NCBI GenBank assembly: GCA_002428525.1
Contig: DIWU01000024.1
Location: 1 to 64,000, forward strand
DNA length: 64,000 bases
Source: a bacterium UBP14_UBA6098
GTDB lineage: Bacteria; UBP14; UBA6098
Direction of reading: 5' to 3'
The translations under genes and the position numbers were made by a program. Below are positions 8,329 to 17,100 of the stretch, piece after piece. A model generated the notes under the pieces. That model did not search any database and was not told the DNA's origin. It saw only the letters and a program-made list of their open reading frames with translations. The stretch's first letter is position 1; the number at the start of each line of letters is the position of its first letter.

Positions 8329-8990
8329 AATGCCGGCCTTTCGGCTTCGTGGTGGCGAACATCCTCGCCATTGATACAATATATGAATTCCTCGGCCAGA
8401 TTTGTAGCCTCATCGGCGATCCGCTCGAGATTTTTTGCGATCATAATCAGCCGCATGCAACGCTCGATGGTCGAGATATCGGCGGCCATGAAGGTGACCA
8501 GCTCGCGGAGGATTTGCTCGTAAAGCTCATCGACCAGATCGTCCTCTTTGAGTGTTCGATAGGCCGTTTCCGGGTCTCCGCTGACGAAGGCGTCGAGGGA
8601 TTTGCGAATCATTCCGGCGGCGATTTGCCCCATGCGCGGCGTGTCGATCAGCGGCTTCACCGCGGGGCGCTCGATCAAATACATCGCGTATTTCGAGATA
8701 TTGACCGCCTGATCGCCGATGCGTTCGAGGTCTTTGTTCGCCTTGATTATCGAGATGACGACGCGCAAATTTCCGGCCTTCGGCGCAAAGCGCGCGATTA
8801 TCTCGACCGCCTTGGCCTCGATTTCAAGCTCGGCGCGGTTGCAACGCGGCTCGTCGATCTCGAGAATCTCCCTCGCGAGGGAGGAGTTACGCTCGGTCAG
8901 CACGCGGATAGACTTCGACACCATCTCCTCGACTCTGCCGGCCTGCTTCGCAAAATCCCGTTTAAGCTCGATTATAGCTTGATCTAACAT
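8325..8990 (-). CDS. phoU: Phosphate-specific transport regulator PhoU
   Basis: A 221-residue all-helical cytoplasmic protein made of two PhoU repeats. The metal-binding signatures are seen twice: DLERIGDQAVNI (about residues 86-97) and NLERIADEATNL (about 188-199), matching the E/DxxxD motifs of PhoU. It links PstB to PhoR and is a negative regulator of the Pho response. It stands between pstB (10 nt upstream) and phoB (4-nt overlap), the usual position. The length is normal for the family. Confidence 0.95.
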   Translation of the reverse strand: MLDQAIIELKRDFAKQAGRVEEMVSKSIRVLTERNSSLAREILEIDEPRCNRAELEIEAKAVEIIARFAPKAGNLRVVISIIKANKDLERIGDQAVNISKYAMYLIERPAVKPLIDTPRMGQIAAGMIRKSLDAFVSGDPETAYRTLKEDDLVDELYEQILRELVTFMAADISTIERCMRLIMIAKNLERIADEATNLAEEFIYCINGEDVRHHEAERPAL

Positions 8991-9000
8991 AGTTTTTCCC

Positions 9001-9762
9001 CTATCCGAACTTGCCGTTCAGGTAACACTCGGTGAGTCGATTTTTCGGATTAGTGAAAAGCTCCTTCGTCGGGCCGAAATCGACCATCTCGCCGAGCATC
9101 ATAAATCCGGAGTATTCCGCGACGCGCGCGGCCTGCGCGACATTGTGCGTGACGATAATCACAGTCAGCTTTCCGACGAACTCCTGAAGCAGGCACTCGA
9201 TCTTATCCGCGGAGATCGGGTCGAGTGCCGAGGTCGGCTCGTCGAGGAGAAGCACCTCCGGTTCGGCGGCGAGCGCGCGCGCGATGCAGAGCCTCTGCTG
9301 TTGGCCGCCGGAAAGCTCCATCGCGCTTCGATTCAGCCGGTCTGAGACCTCGTCGAGGAGATTCACCGCAGAGAGGGCCGACTCGACCCTTCGCGAAAGC
9401 TCCGCGCCCTTTGCCAGCTTATGGATTCGGATGCCGTAGGCGATATTGTCGAAGATCGTCATCGGGAAGGGGTTCGGCTTTTGAAAGACCATACCGATGC
9501 GCCGGCGGAGTCTGTAGATATCAGCGCCGGAGTCGTAGATATTCTCGCCGTCGAACAGAATTTTGCCGCGCGTTTTGACCCCCGCGATCAGGTCGTTCAT
9601 ACGGTTTATCGAACGAAGCAGTGTCGATTTCCCGCAACCGGAGGGCCCCATCACCGCGGTGATCTTTCTCTCGGGGAAGCGGAGGTTGACATCCTTCACG
9701 GCGGGTTTATCGCTGTAGCATAGGCTGAAATTCTCGACCTCGATTGTTCCGCTGGGGTTCAC
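9001..9762 (-). CDS. pstB: Phosphate ABC transporter ATP-binding protein PstB
   Basis: A 253-residue ABC ATPase that powers phosphate import. Walker A is GPSGCGKST (about residues 35-43), followed by the Q-loop (VFQKPNPFPM, characteristic of PstB), the signature LSGGQQQRLCIARAL, Walker B VLLLDEPTSALD and the switch His in VTHN. The start is GTG at 9762, overlapping the pstA stop by four bases (GTGA) with GGAGAG upstream. This fits translational coupling in the operon pstC-pstA-pstB-phoU-phoB-phoR. Confidence 0.96.
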   Translation of the reverse strand: MNPSGTIEVENFSLCYSDKPAVKDVNLRFPERKITAVMGPSGCGKSTLLRSINRMNDLIAGVKTRGKILFDGENIYDSGADIYRLRRRIGMVFQKPNPFPMTIFDNIAYGIRIHKLAKGAELSRRVESALSAVNLLDEVSDRLNRSAMELSGGQQQRLCIARALAAEPEVLLLDEPTSALDPISADKIECLLQEFVGKLTVIIVTHNVAQAARVAEYSGFMMLGEMVDFGPTKELFTNPKNRLTECYLNGKFG

Positions 9763-10628
9763 CAGACTCTCCTTTTTCGAATTTTATATCGCCAGAAAAT
9801 CCCGAATCCGCTGAGGGAAAGGACGATTATCATCAGAATTAGCGCCGACCCGAAGGCGATCGGTAGCTGTTTTTCGGGATACAGCCCCTCGGTGACGAGG
9901 CCGTAAATATGGAACGGCAGAGCCATGACCTCGTCGAAGGGCGAGGCGGGAAGGCGGCGCGTGTAGAAGGTCGCGGCGGTGAAGATGATCGGGGCGGTCT
10001 CGCCTACCGCGCGGCCCATCGCGAGGATCGCGCCGGTGATAATTCCGCCGACCGCGTTCGGCAGGACGACCTTGAGCGTTGTCCGCCAGCGGGTTGCACC
10101 CAAGGAGAGCGAGGCCTCGCGAAATGTCATGGGGACGGTCTTCAGCGCCTCCTCCGAGACGGAGATTATTATCGGAAGCGACATCGCTCCCAAGGTCAGC
10201 GCGCCGGAAAGCACAGAAACTCCGAGGCCGAGCGCCTTCACAAAGAACGCGAACCCGAAAAGCCCGAAAACGATCGAGGGCATTCCGGCGAGGGTGTTAA
10301 CGCCGATTCGAACCAGCGAGACGAAGCGCCCCGGCCGCGAGAATTCGGTGAGATATACCGCGGCCAAGACGCCGATCGGGAGAGCGGAGAGCATCGCGCC
10401 AAGACCGAGAAGGAATGTTCCTACTATCGCCGGAAAAACCCCGCCCTCGGTCATGCCCTTCTTCGGCGGCTGTGTGATGAATTCCCAAGAGAGGACTTTA
10501 ATCCCGCGAGACGACATGAAGAAGATGATCGCCGCCAAAGCGAGGAGGATTATCAACGCCGCCGCTGTAAACACAGCGAATCCTCGGCGCTGGGTTTTCA
10601 ATCTATTTGTCGAGGTTGGCTCTGGCAT
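9759..10628 (-). CDS. pstA: Phosphate ABC transporter permease PstA
   Basis: A 289-residue inner-membrane permease with about six transmembrane segments and the BPD_transp_1 fold. The EAA loop facing the ATPase reads EEALKTVPMTFREASLSLGA followed by TRW. The PstA pattern (PPKKGMTEGGVFPAIVGTFLL near the N-terminus, GRAVGETAPIIFTA before the last helices) separates it from PstC. It overlaps the end of pstC by about 26 nt, a long overlap, so a later start is possible. It works with PstC to form the channel for phosphate captured by PstS. Confidence 0.95.
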   Translation of the reverse strand: MPEPTSTNRLKTQRRGFAVFTAAALIILLALAAIIFFMSSRGIKVLSWEFITQPPKKGMTEGGVFPAIVGTFLLGLGAMLSALPIGVLAAVYLTEFSRPGRFVSLVRIGVNTLAGMPSIVFGLFGFAFFVKALGLGVSVLSGALTLGAMSLPIIISVSEEALKTVPMTFREASLSLGATRWRTTLKVVLPNAVGGIITGAILAMGRAVGETAPIIFTAATFYTRRLPASPFDEVMALPFHIYGLVTEGLYPEKQLPIAFGSALILMIIVLSLSGFGIFWRYKIRKRRVW

Positions 10629-11451
10629 ATTTATTCGCTAAAATGTTGATTCCCAAAGTGATAACAAAAAGAACCGCGCCGATCGCAAACAGCGAATGAT
10701 AATGCGGGCTTCCGACCGGCGTCTCGCCCATCTCGGCGGCGATCGTGAAGGTTATCGGCCGGACAGGCGCGAAGGGTGAGGCGGTGATCTGCGCGGCGCC
10801 GCCGGCGACCATCAGCACAGTCATCGTCTCGCCGATAGCCCTTCCGAAGCTGAGCAAAACCCCCGCGATAATCCCGCTCTTCGCGGCGGGAAACACAACA
10901 CGCATAAGGGTTTCCCAGCGCGTCGCGCCGAGGGCGTGCGAGGCCTCGATGAGGGCTTTCGGCACCGAGGACAGGGCGTCCTCCGAGACGCTGACTACAA
11001 TCGGGACGGCCATCAGCCCCAAGGTCAACCCCGCGACCGCCGCGCACTGACCTATCGGCAAGCTAAAGACCTTCTGCGCGAAGGGTGCGAGCACAGCCAG
11101 CCCGAAGAGGCCATAGACCACCGAGGGGATACTGCCCAATAGCTCGACTATCGGCTTGAAGACCTCGCGAACCCACGCCGGTGCAACTCCGGCGAAGTAG
11201 AGCGCGGTGCATATTCCTAAGGGCAGGGCGAAGAGCATCGCGATGACCGTGACTAAAAGAGAGCCCCACAAAAGCGGGAGTAGCCCGAACAATGGCGGCT
11301 CGTCCACCGGCCGCCAATAGCGCCCGAGAAGAAAATCATATAGCGAGTAGTCCCGAAAGAAGGGAAAGGCCTCGGCAAACAGCATAACAGTGATTGCCGC
11401 GAGAAGAAACAGCGAGAAGCCGGCGATTATTCCAAGTGACCATTTTGCCAT
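10603..11451 (-). CDS. pstC: Phosphate ABC transporter permease PstC
   Basis: A 282-residue inner-membrane permease with about six transmembrane segments. The EAA motif reads EDALSSVPKALIEASHALGA followed by TRWE. GRAIGETMTVLMVAGG and the N-terminal AEAFPFFRDYS region are typical of PstC. It is the first gene of the pst-pho operon. The ATG at 11451 has no Shine-Dalgarno and lies only about 10 nt after a -10-like TTAAAT, so its message may be nearly leaderless. A Pho box of three phased hexamers lies just upstream. Confidence 0.95.
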   Translation of the reverse strand: MAKWSLGIIAGFSLFLLAAITVMLFAEAFPFFRDYSLYDFLLGRYWRPVDEPPLFGLLPLLWGSLLVTVIAMLFALPLGICTALYFAGVAPAWVREVFKPIVELLGSIPSVVYGLFGLAVLAPFAQKVFSLPIGQCAAVAGLTLGLMAVPIVVSVSEDALSSVPKALIEASHALGATRWETLMRVVFPAAKSGIIAGVLLSFGRAIGETMTVLMVAGGAAQITASPFAPVRPITFTIAAEMGETPVGSPHYHSLFAIGAVLFVITLGINILANKYARANLDK

Positions 11452-11461
11452 AACGCGCTGA

Positions 11462-11514
11462 ATTTAAGCATTTTCTTTCAGCGAATATTAAGGCGGTGTT
11501 AAGATTTGGTTAAG
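11462..11514 (-). promoter_or_regulatory. Pho box and promoter of pstC
   Basis: On the minus strand CTTAAC starts at 11514 and 11503 and CTTAAT at 11492, exactly 11 nt apart. A -10-like TTAAAT follows at 11467-11462 and there is no recognisable -35. The hexamer and spacing match the array before the porin-pstS genes, which supports a shared PhoB site that autoregulates the pst-pho operon. Confidence 0.75.
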
Positions 11515-11574
11515 AAGAAACCCTCATATAGTTCTTCAATTCTTCAAACTTATTCAAAAAAAACAAATTTCCTT

Positions 11575-11604
11575 TTGACAAAGGTATATCTACCGTAGTA
11601 TTTT
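11575..11604 (+). promoter_or_regulatory. Sigma-70-type promoter of the truncated channel gene
   Basis: TTGACA at 11575-11580 and TATTTT at 11599-11604 are separated by 18 nt. They lie about 48 nt upstream of an ATG with GGAG in front of it. The promoter points at the 5' fragment of an ion-channel gene that ends at the pbpC 3' end. Confidence 0.55.
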
Positions 11605-11651
11605 TGAATCTCATATTTTAAAACTGAGTTCACGAGTTCGGAGTTGATTCA

Positions 11652-11771
11652 ATGAAGAAAAATCTTAAAAAACGGGTGTTCGAAATTCTCGAAATGGCCG
11701 GCAAGGGCGACAGGGCGAGCCGAGTTTGGGATGTCTTTATTATGACTCTAATAACAGTGAATGTCCTCTTA
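11652..11771 (+). pseudogene. 5' remnant of an ion-channel (Kv-type) gene
   Basis: The first roughly 40 codons read as the N-terminus of a voltage-gated potassium/ion-transport channel: a basic amphipathic start (MKKNLKKRVFEILEMAGKGD), then RASRVWDVFIMTLITVNVLL, the beginning of S1. At about 11771 the sequence switches abruptly to the reverse complement of the pbpC 3' end. The rest of the open frame (to 11921) is a read-through shadow of pbpC. A promoter and GGAG-ATG are intact upstream. This is therefore a gene decapitated by a deletion or rearrangement, or an assembly join. The channel identity rests on a short stretch and is moderate. Confidence 0.55.
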
Positions 11772-14102
11772 TCAATTCTTCATCGCCTTGAAGCGGACAG
11801 TCGCACTGCGGCCCTCGGGGTCGAGGACAGTGAGGCGATGATCTCCGGCGGGCAGTTCGATCGGCAGATTGTGCTCCATCGCGGTCGCGCCGATGAAGCG
11901 CTCGTCGAGATACCAATATAGCTCGGCCTCCGCGGTCGAGACCGCCGCGCGAAGGATGACCTTTTCATAGGCGCCGCCGACCCCGCGAGGGATATAGAGC
12001 GATGAGCCGTCCTTCGGATAAACTACATTAACACTTCTCGAGCCCTCGAAAACAGGGCATTTGCTGTTGTGCGGCGGCAATGCTTGAAAGGCCTGCCCCC
12101 GCTCGGCGAGAAACTGCACGACCTCCGGCGGATACACAATCCGCGATTCCTCGCGATATTTGATTCCCTCCCAGCAACGCGAACATACCTGAAAGCGTCC
12201 CGATTCATCGAGAAATATCTTGCGGTGGTAAGGGCAGATCTCGAGGTTTCGGTTCTGCCAGCGCGGCGCGAGGGCTTCGATCGTTCCCTCGCAGTATGGG
12301 CCGGCCGGAAAGCCACTTTCGGGGCAGAGCGTCACTTTCTCGAGATCGTCCATCGGCGCGGCGAACCAGCCCTCGTCGCTCCGCGGGAGCGAGTTGAAAA
12401 CAGTGAAAAGCAATGTCCCCGCGCAACTTGCGCCCGAAAGGTTCGGATTGCTCGCGCCGTCGAAATTCCCCGCCCAGATCCCGATTGTCCATTCCGGCGA
12501 GACCCCGACCGCCCAGCCGTCGCGGTTGCCATAGCTGGTGCCGGTTTTCCACGCTATCGGTCGGCGGTTCTCGAACTGATGCCAGTAGAACTCCGCGCCC
12601 GGGCGGTCGAGCTCGCGGAGCATTTCAAGAGTAAGATAAGAGGCGCCTCTACCGATGAGCCGTTTTTCCGGCCTTTCGCCCTCGAAGACCGAGATCCCGC
12701 GAAAATCGCCGAGGTTGCCGAGTCCGGCAAACATAGCGGTGATCTCCCATAGCCTGCCCTCGGCGCCGCCGATAATCAGCGGAAGGCCGTATTCGCGGGG
12801 GCTTCGGAAAAGTGTGGTCATTCCGGCGGACTTCAGGAAGTCGTAAAACTCGTCGATTCCATAGGAATACAGCAGGCGCACCGCGGGGACATTGAGCGAC
12901 TTGACCAGCGCGCTCTTCGCGGAGACTATTCCGCGATAGGCCTTGTCGGAGTTCATCGGCGAGAAGGCGCCATAGAAGGTCGGGATGTCTTTAAGTTGCG
13001 ACTGGGGCAGGATCTGCGCCTCGTCGATTGCGAGGGCGTAGAGGAAGGGCTTCAGGATCGAGCCCGTAGAGCGCGGCGCCGTCACGCCGTCAACTTGGCC
13101 GGAGCAGAGCGAATCGCCGAAGTCCTGCGAGCCGATATAGGCGCGGACATAGCCGGTCTTCGTTTCCGCGACGAGTATCGCGAGGTTCTTTATTCCGTAG
13201 TCGCCGAGCATCTTCGAATGTTCCTTCGCGAGCCTCTCGAGGCGCGCTTGGAGCTCGAAATCGATCGTGGTCTCGACCTCGGTTCCGTGGCGAGTATTGG
13301 CGATTCGGCGGCATAGATGCGGCGCGTGGGAATCGAAGGGCAGGCGAGTCTCGGGGAGTTCCTCGAGAAGCGACAGTTCGAGCGTTTCCTCGTCGATAAT
13401 CCCCCTTCGGAACATCTTTTTTAAAAGCGCGTCGCGTTTTTTTCGCAGTAAATCTCTATTTCTGAAGGGATTCGCCAGAGCCGGGTCGTTCGGGAGGACA
13501 GCGAACATCGCGGCCTCGGCCCATGTCAGCTGGGAGGGCTCGATACCGTAGTATTTGAGGCTTGCCGCTCGGTAGCCGAGAATGTTGCCGCCGTAGGGCG
13601 CGTGGCAGAGATACAGCCGGAGTATCTCGGTTTTCGAATAACGCGTTTCGATCTTGAGGGCGTGGTAGGCCTCGATGATTTTCGCTAAGATTGTTCTCGG
13701 CTTCGGCGAGGCGAGCCTTGCGACCTGCATCGAGATTGTGCTTGCGCCGCTAAGCTTTCCGCGCCTGAGTATTGCTCGAATGGTAGCTCGAACAATTGCT
13801 ATCGGGTCCACACCCGGGTGAAGATAGAATCTCCTATCTTCATACAAGATAACAGCTTGGGCGAGCTTATCGGGGAGCGGCCTATCGTCGGGGGGGAGGC
13901 ACCACTGCTCTGCGCCGTTCAGGAAGATCGAGAGCGGGCGGCCGTTTGCGGCTGTGACCACAGTGCTGTAGTCCTCCGGAAAAAGCGGTCTCGGAAGCGG
14001 TGTCGCAATCCAGCCGATAATTAAAATAAGGGCGAACGAAGCGAGCAAAAGCCCGATTCGCCGCCCTTTCGTGATTTTTAACCATTTCGCGCGAAGGCTC
14101 AC
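11772..14102 (-). CDS. pbpC: Penicillin-binding protein 1C (bifunctional)
   Basis: A 776-residue periplasm-facing peptidoglycan synthase with an N-terminal membrane anchor (about 14-34). The GT51 glycosyltransferase domain has the catalytic Glu in YEDRRFYLHPGVDP and the SGASTISMQVARL motif. The transpeptidase domain has SxxK (STGSILKPF), SxN (KSLN) and KTG (WKTGTSYG). The C-terminal BiPBP_C domain (about 690-776) begins near VVYPKDGSSLYIPRG and is diagnostic of PbpC. The gene starts with GTG overlapping the stop of the alpha-2-macroglobulin gene (GTGA), so the two are translationally coupled. This pairing is known from E. coli and other Gram-negatives. Its stop codon abuts the truncated ion-channel fragment. 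Confidence 0.95.
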   Translation of the reverse strand: MSLRAKWLKITKGRRIGLLLASFALILIIGWIATPLPRPLFPEDYSTVVTAANGRPLSIFLNGAEQWCLPPDDRPLPDKLAQAVILYEDRRFYLHPGVDPIAIVRATIRAILRRGKLSGASTISMQVARLASPKPRTILAKIIEAYHALKIETRYSKTEILRLYLCHAPYGGNILGYRAASLKYYGIEPSQLTWAEAAMFAVLPNDPALANPFRNRDLLRKKRDALLKKMFRRGIIDEETLELSLLEELPETRLPFDSHAPHLCRRIANTRHGTEVETTIDFELQARLERLAKEHSKMLGDYGIKNLAILVAETKTGYVRAYIGSQDFGDSLCSGQVDGVTAPRSTGSILKPFLYALAIDEAQILPQSQLKDIPTFYGAFSPMNSDKAYRGIVSAKSALVKSLNVPAVRLLYSYGIDEFYDFLKSAGMTTLFRSPREYGLPLIIGGAEGRLWEITAMFAGLGNLGDFRGISVFEGERPEKRLIGRGASYLTLEMLRELDRPGAEFYWHQFENRRPIAWKTGTSYGNRDGWAVGVSPEWTIGIWAGNFDGASNPNLSGASCAGTLLFTVFNSLPRSDEGWFAAPMDDLEKVTLCPESGFPAGPYCEGTIEALAPRWQNRNLEICPYHRKIFLDESGRFQVCSRCWEGIKYREESRIVYPPEVVQFLAERGQAFQALPPHNSKCPVFEGSRSVNVVYPKDGSSLYIPRGVGGAYEKVILRAAVSTAEAELYWYLDERFIGATAMEHNLPIELPAGDHRLTVLDPEGRSATVRFKAMKN

Positions 14103-17100
14103 TTCAGAACTTCGACATCCCTTCCCGCAACGCGCGCCTGATAGCGGTCGTCATACATGACCTCGACCTGCGTCGGCGGAAGGCGAAAACTGCCGACAGT
14201 GACAGTGTTCAGCTTGAGGAGAAAGTCCGCTTGGCTGTTACCGCGCAGATCGAAGAACCACATCGCGCGGTCGTCGCGGATATCGAGATACTCCTCTGTC
14301 GAAAGCCGATAGTCCTTCGCCCAATCGGGGTAGTTTTCGCCGGAGAGCCTTATATTCTCGATCTCCCAGCCCGAGGGCAAGACCTGTGTCAGCGCCAGTT
14401 CGGAAAGCTCGATGCCAGAGGGGTTTGCGACTCGAATATGCTCCCAGAAAATCCTGTTCTGCGTAAGGCGCGAGGGCTCAATCGGGGTGCCATCCTCGTC
14501 GAGCCAATGGATGGAGAGCGAGAGGTTTTTGCTCATTGTCCCGAGCGTGTCCAGCGCGGGGATCCCGAACCAGCTCAGGGTTCCGAAGCCCTTGCCCGAG
14601 GTGACCTCGACTGAAAGCTCCTTTCCGAAGCCGTTTTCGATCTCGACAGTGAAGGAGCTTTTCGTGTTATCGATCGGGATCTTCTTGCCGTCGGGCAGAA
14701 TAATTTTGCCCTCCAAGGGCCCGGCCTTCTTGAGGTATTCGCGGAGGAAGATCGAGGCCGACCTGAGCGCGAAGGCGGTTTCCTGCGTGGAAAGCCAGCG
14801 GTCGGAGGCAAGCTCCTTTGCGATATCGTTGAACATCAAGAAGGCCTCGCCCTCCCTGCCGAACTGCACGAGACCATCGAGCACAATCGCCTTATCGCGA
14901 AGCGACGAGCCGAAGGTCCAGCTCATCTCGCGATACTCTCGAACATCGGTGCCCGTCGAGGCGACGATCTCGCGCGCGGTTTTGTCCGCGCCGGTGGCGA
15001 GATAAGCGCTGGCCAAAAGCCATCTCGAGGGATTGTCCATTTTCGAGAGATAGTTTTGGCGCATAAGGTTCATCGCGCCGCTTTGCGGCGAGCCGGCCTT
15101 GGCAAGGACATAGAGGCGATAGGCCTGAATCATCAGATTCTCCGGATCGCCGCGGGAGCGGTCGCGCTCGAACTTCAGCCAATTGTCGAGCATGTCCTGC
15201 GGGACGAAATAGCCGCGCGCTTTGGCCTCGAGCATAAAATGCCCGGCGTAGGTCGAAACCCAGTCATTGGACTCGCTCGCATTCGGCCAGTATCCGAAAC
15301 CGCCGGAGTAAAGCTGGAACTTGCGCAGGCCGTCGATCGCGGCGTTGATGTTCTTGTCGATCTGCCCCTTTCGCCTCTCGGACAGGTTCGAGACCTCGGG
15401 CAGATAGAGTTGCGGAAAGGCCGCGGAAACTGTCTGCTCGATACAGCCGTAGGGATAGGAGATCAGCCAGTTCAGCCTTCCGCCTTGATTTATATCGGCG
15501 ACGCGGTTGACAGTGAAGCGCGCGTTGTTCGTGCCGGCGATTCCGTCGGCGGGAATAGTGAATTTGGCGCTTTCGCCGGCGGAAAGGGGCTTAGTGGTCG
15601 AGGCGTGCGTCCATGGATTCGAGGGGCGAACCGCGATCTCGGTCTCGTCGGAGATGCTGTAGCCGCCGGATTTTGCGGAGATCTTGATCTTCGCGACGCC
15701 GATAGCGTTTTCGGCCTTTAGCCGGAAGACGATATCCCTTTCGGCGATATCGGGCAGATCGAGCGAGAGCTTGTTTTGGCCGATAACCTTAACCGGCCCC
15801 TCGACAGAGACCTCGACAGCGGCTTGCCCGACGCCATTTTCCATCGCGAAGACAGAGACTGGCAGGGCAACCTCATCACCGGGGGCGAGGACACGCGGTA
15901 GGGTCGGAAGCACCATCAGGGGCGCCTTCACCGGAACCGCAAGCTCCGAACTGCCGAAGCGCGGGCCCTTCGCCGCGACGACCATAATGCGCACCGAGCC
16001 GACATACTCCGGCATAGTGAACTCGACCTTGGCCTGACCCTTGGAACTCGACTTGCCGACACCGCTGAAGAGTGCGACCGGCTTGAACCTTAGCGCTTTG
16101 ACCGGCGAGCGCTGAAGCTCGTATTCCGCGAGGCCGCCGCCGACGGAGAATTTCTTGTGGATATCCCCCCAATTCGCGCCGATGACATAGGAATAAATAT
16201 CGAAGGTTCGAACAATAAGCGCCATGCGCCGATAGAAAAAGCCCCATGGGTCGGGCGTTTGGAAATGCGTGAGGTCCAAGAGGCCCTCATCGACGACCGC
16301 GATTGTGTATTGGAAGGGCGATTTGTCCTTCGAGGCGATTTCCACTGTGAATTTCTTCCCCGGCTCGAGCTTTTCGGGGGCCTCGATTTCGAGTTCGATG
16401 CGCGATTCTTCGAGCTCGACCGGCAGGGGAACAATGCCGTAAAGGCGCATCGGAAGGTCGTTTGCGGTGTTGGCATGGGGCTGAATCGCAGTGACGAAGG
16501 CATAGGCCGTCGGAACCATATCGCGTGTGATAGGCACCTCGAATACCGTTTCCTCGGAATCGAGTTTCTGCCATTTGGAATAGACGAGCTTCTTCCCGGC
16601 CTCAACGGAGAGTAAAGCGCGCCCCGATTCCGGCGTCTGGACGATCACAGTCGCGACATCGCCCGGGCGGTATTTTTCCTTGTCGGCCTTGATTACCAAA
16701 AGGTCGGCGTCGCCGCCGGAGGGCTCATAGCCCCAATGGCGGGCGTTCACGAAGACCCCGGCGACATGGCCGCCGGTTCGGTCGGTGACCTCGACGAAGA
16801 CCGCGCCGTAGCTGTCGGGCTTCCATTCGATAATCGCGGGCAGAGACCCCGAGACGACAGTGCCCTCCGCAGTAAGTTCAGTCGCGATATCGCTCTTGAA
16901 GTGTTTGCGGAAATCGACCTCGTTCTCGAAATCGAACCACCAATAGCGCTGGCTCTTGTAAATCCTGTATTCGAGGGTGTTTCCACCGATAGTCCTGCCC
17001 TCGCGGTCGAGGAGGATAACGCTGAAATTCGCCACCGAGCCTACTCGGACAAAGTCCGGCGCATCGATTCCGACATAGCGGTTGTAGTATTCGAAGGGAA

